DNA of 14,475 bases from an uncultured Treponema sp. (GTDB lineage: Bacteria > Spirochaetota > Spirochaetia > Treponematales > Treponemataceae). The stretch lies in NCBI GenBank assembly GCA_905236465.1, contig CAJOQA010000196.1, positions 1 through 14,475 on the forward strand. Reading direction: 5' to 3'. Shown here one piece after another: positions 14,087-14,475 of the stretch (position 1 is its first letter; every line of letters begins with the position of its first letter). Below the pieces are notes generated by a model that did no database searches, was not told the origin of the DNA, and saw only the letters and a program-made list of their open reading frames with translations. The translations under genes were made by a program, and so were the position numbers.

Positions 14087-14475
14087 AATTAGTAAAACCT
14101 TTACAAGAATTTGCATCGCTACTGAATACAGTTCAAGCTCCTTCCCGCTACATTGGCGGAGAATATGGCCTGACTATAAAAGAGCATACAGAAAATGACA
14201 GTTACTATAATGTAGCTGTTGCTTTTCCTGACTTATATGAAATAGGAATGTCAAATCAGGCTATAAAAATAATCTGTAATGGATTAAATAAGTCTGAAAA
14301 CATTCGTGCCGAGCTTGTTTTTGCTCCTGATATTGATTTTGAAAATCTTCTTAAAAAGAAAAATGTTCCCCTCTACACACTTGCAACTGGTATGCCTTTA
14401 AAAGATTTGGATCTTCTCGCTTTTTCAATTGGCTATGAGTTGGGGGCTACTGAAATTCTTGCTATGTTGGAAGAT
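14083..14475 (+). CDS. Radical SAM protein with B12-binding-type N-terminus (partial)
   Basis: An open frame starts at ATG 14083, overlapping the rodA stop by four bases (ATGA), and continues without a stop to the window edge: 131 codons are visible. The translation begins MKLVKPLQEFASLLNTVQ and contains APSRYIGGEYGL, AFPDLYEIGMSNQAIKI, FAPDIDFENLL, LYTLATGMPL and FSIGYELGATEILAML. These are the N-terminal signatures of the large radical SAM family with a degenerate cobalamin-binding-like domain (TIGR03960-type). The CxxxCxxC iron-sulphur motif would lie beyond the window. The family's substrate is not established. It is translationally coupled to the elongasome genes, though such coupling may only reflect gene packing. 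No separate ribosome binding site is obvious. Confidence 0.88.
   Translation, partial: MKLVKPLQEFASLLNTVQAPSRYIGGEYGLTIKEHTENDSYYNVAVAFPDLYEIGMSNQAIKIICNGLNKSENIRAELVFAPDIDFENLLKKKNVPLYTLATGMPLKDLDLLAFSIGYELGATEILAMLED

Overview
This window is a stretch of ordinary, tightly packed chromosomal core genome. The sequence is AT-rich, with long runs of A and T, and every gene I accept is on the + strand. Primase followed by the primary sigma factor, then rnpB, then mreBCD-PBP2-rodA and a radical SAM gene, together with the protein sequences, points to a spirochaete, most likely Treponema. From memory, T. pallidum carries dnaG, rpoD and mreB in the same neighbourhood; I could not check this here.

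Layout. (1) 1-218: leader with an A/T-rich hairpin plus T-tract that looks like the terminator of an upstream gene, followed by two promoter-like motifs. (2) 219-6033: an apparent operon of four genes: an MBL-fold metallohydrolase (GTG start), mltG (TTG start, overlapping its neighbour), dnaG and rpoD. (3) 6034-7433: a hairpin, a good sigma-70-type promoter, a coiled-coil/zinc-ribbon protein with a long acidic tail, then the RNase P RNA gene, which begins only 9 bases after the stop codon. (4) 7434-8390: a membrane-anchored TPR protein starting about 24 bases after RNase P RNA. (5) 8391-14475: hairpins and a strong ribosome binding site, then mreB, mreC, mreD, mrdA (PBP2) and rodA, and the first 131 codons of a B12-binding/radical SAM family protein that runs off the window. 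The last four genes overlap one another by 1 to 4 bases.

How it works together. MreB, MreC, MreD, PBP2 and RodA form the elongasome: MreB filaments position the membrane proteins, RodA polymerises lipid II into glycan strands and PBP2 cross-links them. MltG cuts nascent glycan, so it belongs functionally to the same process although it sits with primase and sigma factor. DnaG and RpoD supply replication primers and housekeeping transcription. RNase P matures tRNA 5' ends.

I found no mobile element, CRISPR array, phage gene, toxin-antitoxin pair, defence system or tRNA, and no convincing new system. The items most worth checking are the RNase P RNA (apparent lack of a GGU in L15, an extra U in conserved region I, an additional P19-like hairpin, and its position inside an operon), an apparent extra membrane segment pair in RodA, the acidic tail of the zinc-ribbon protein, and the three competing hairpin arms at the left end.
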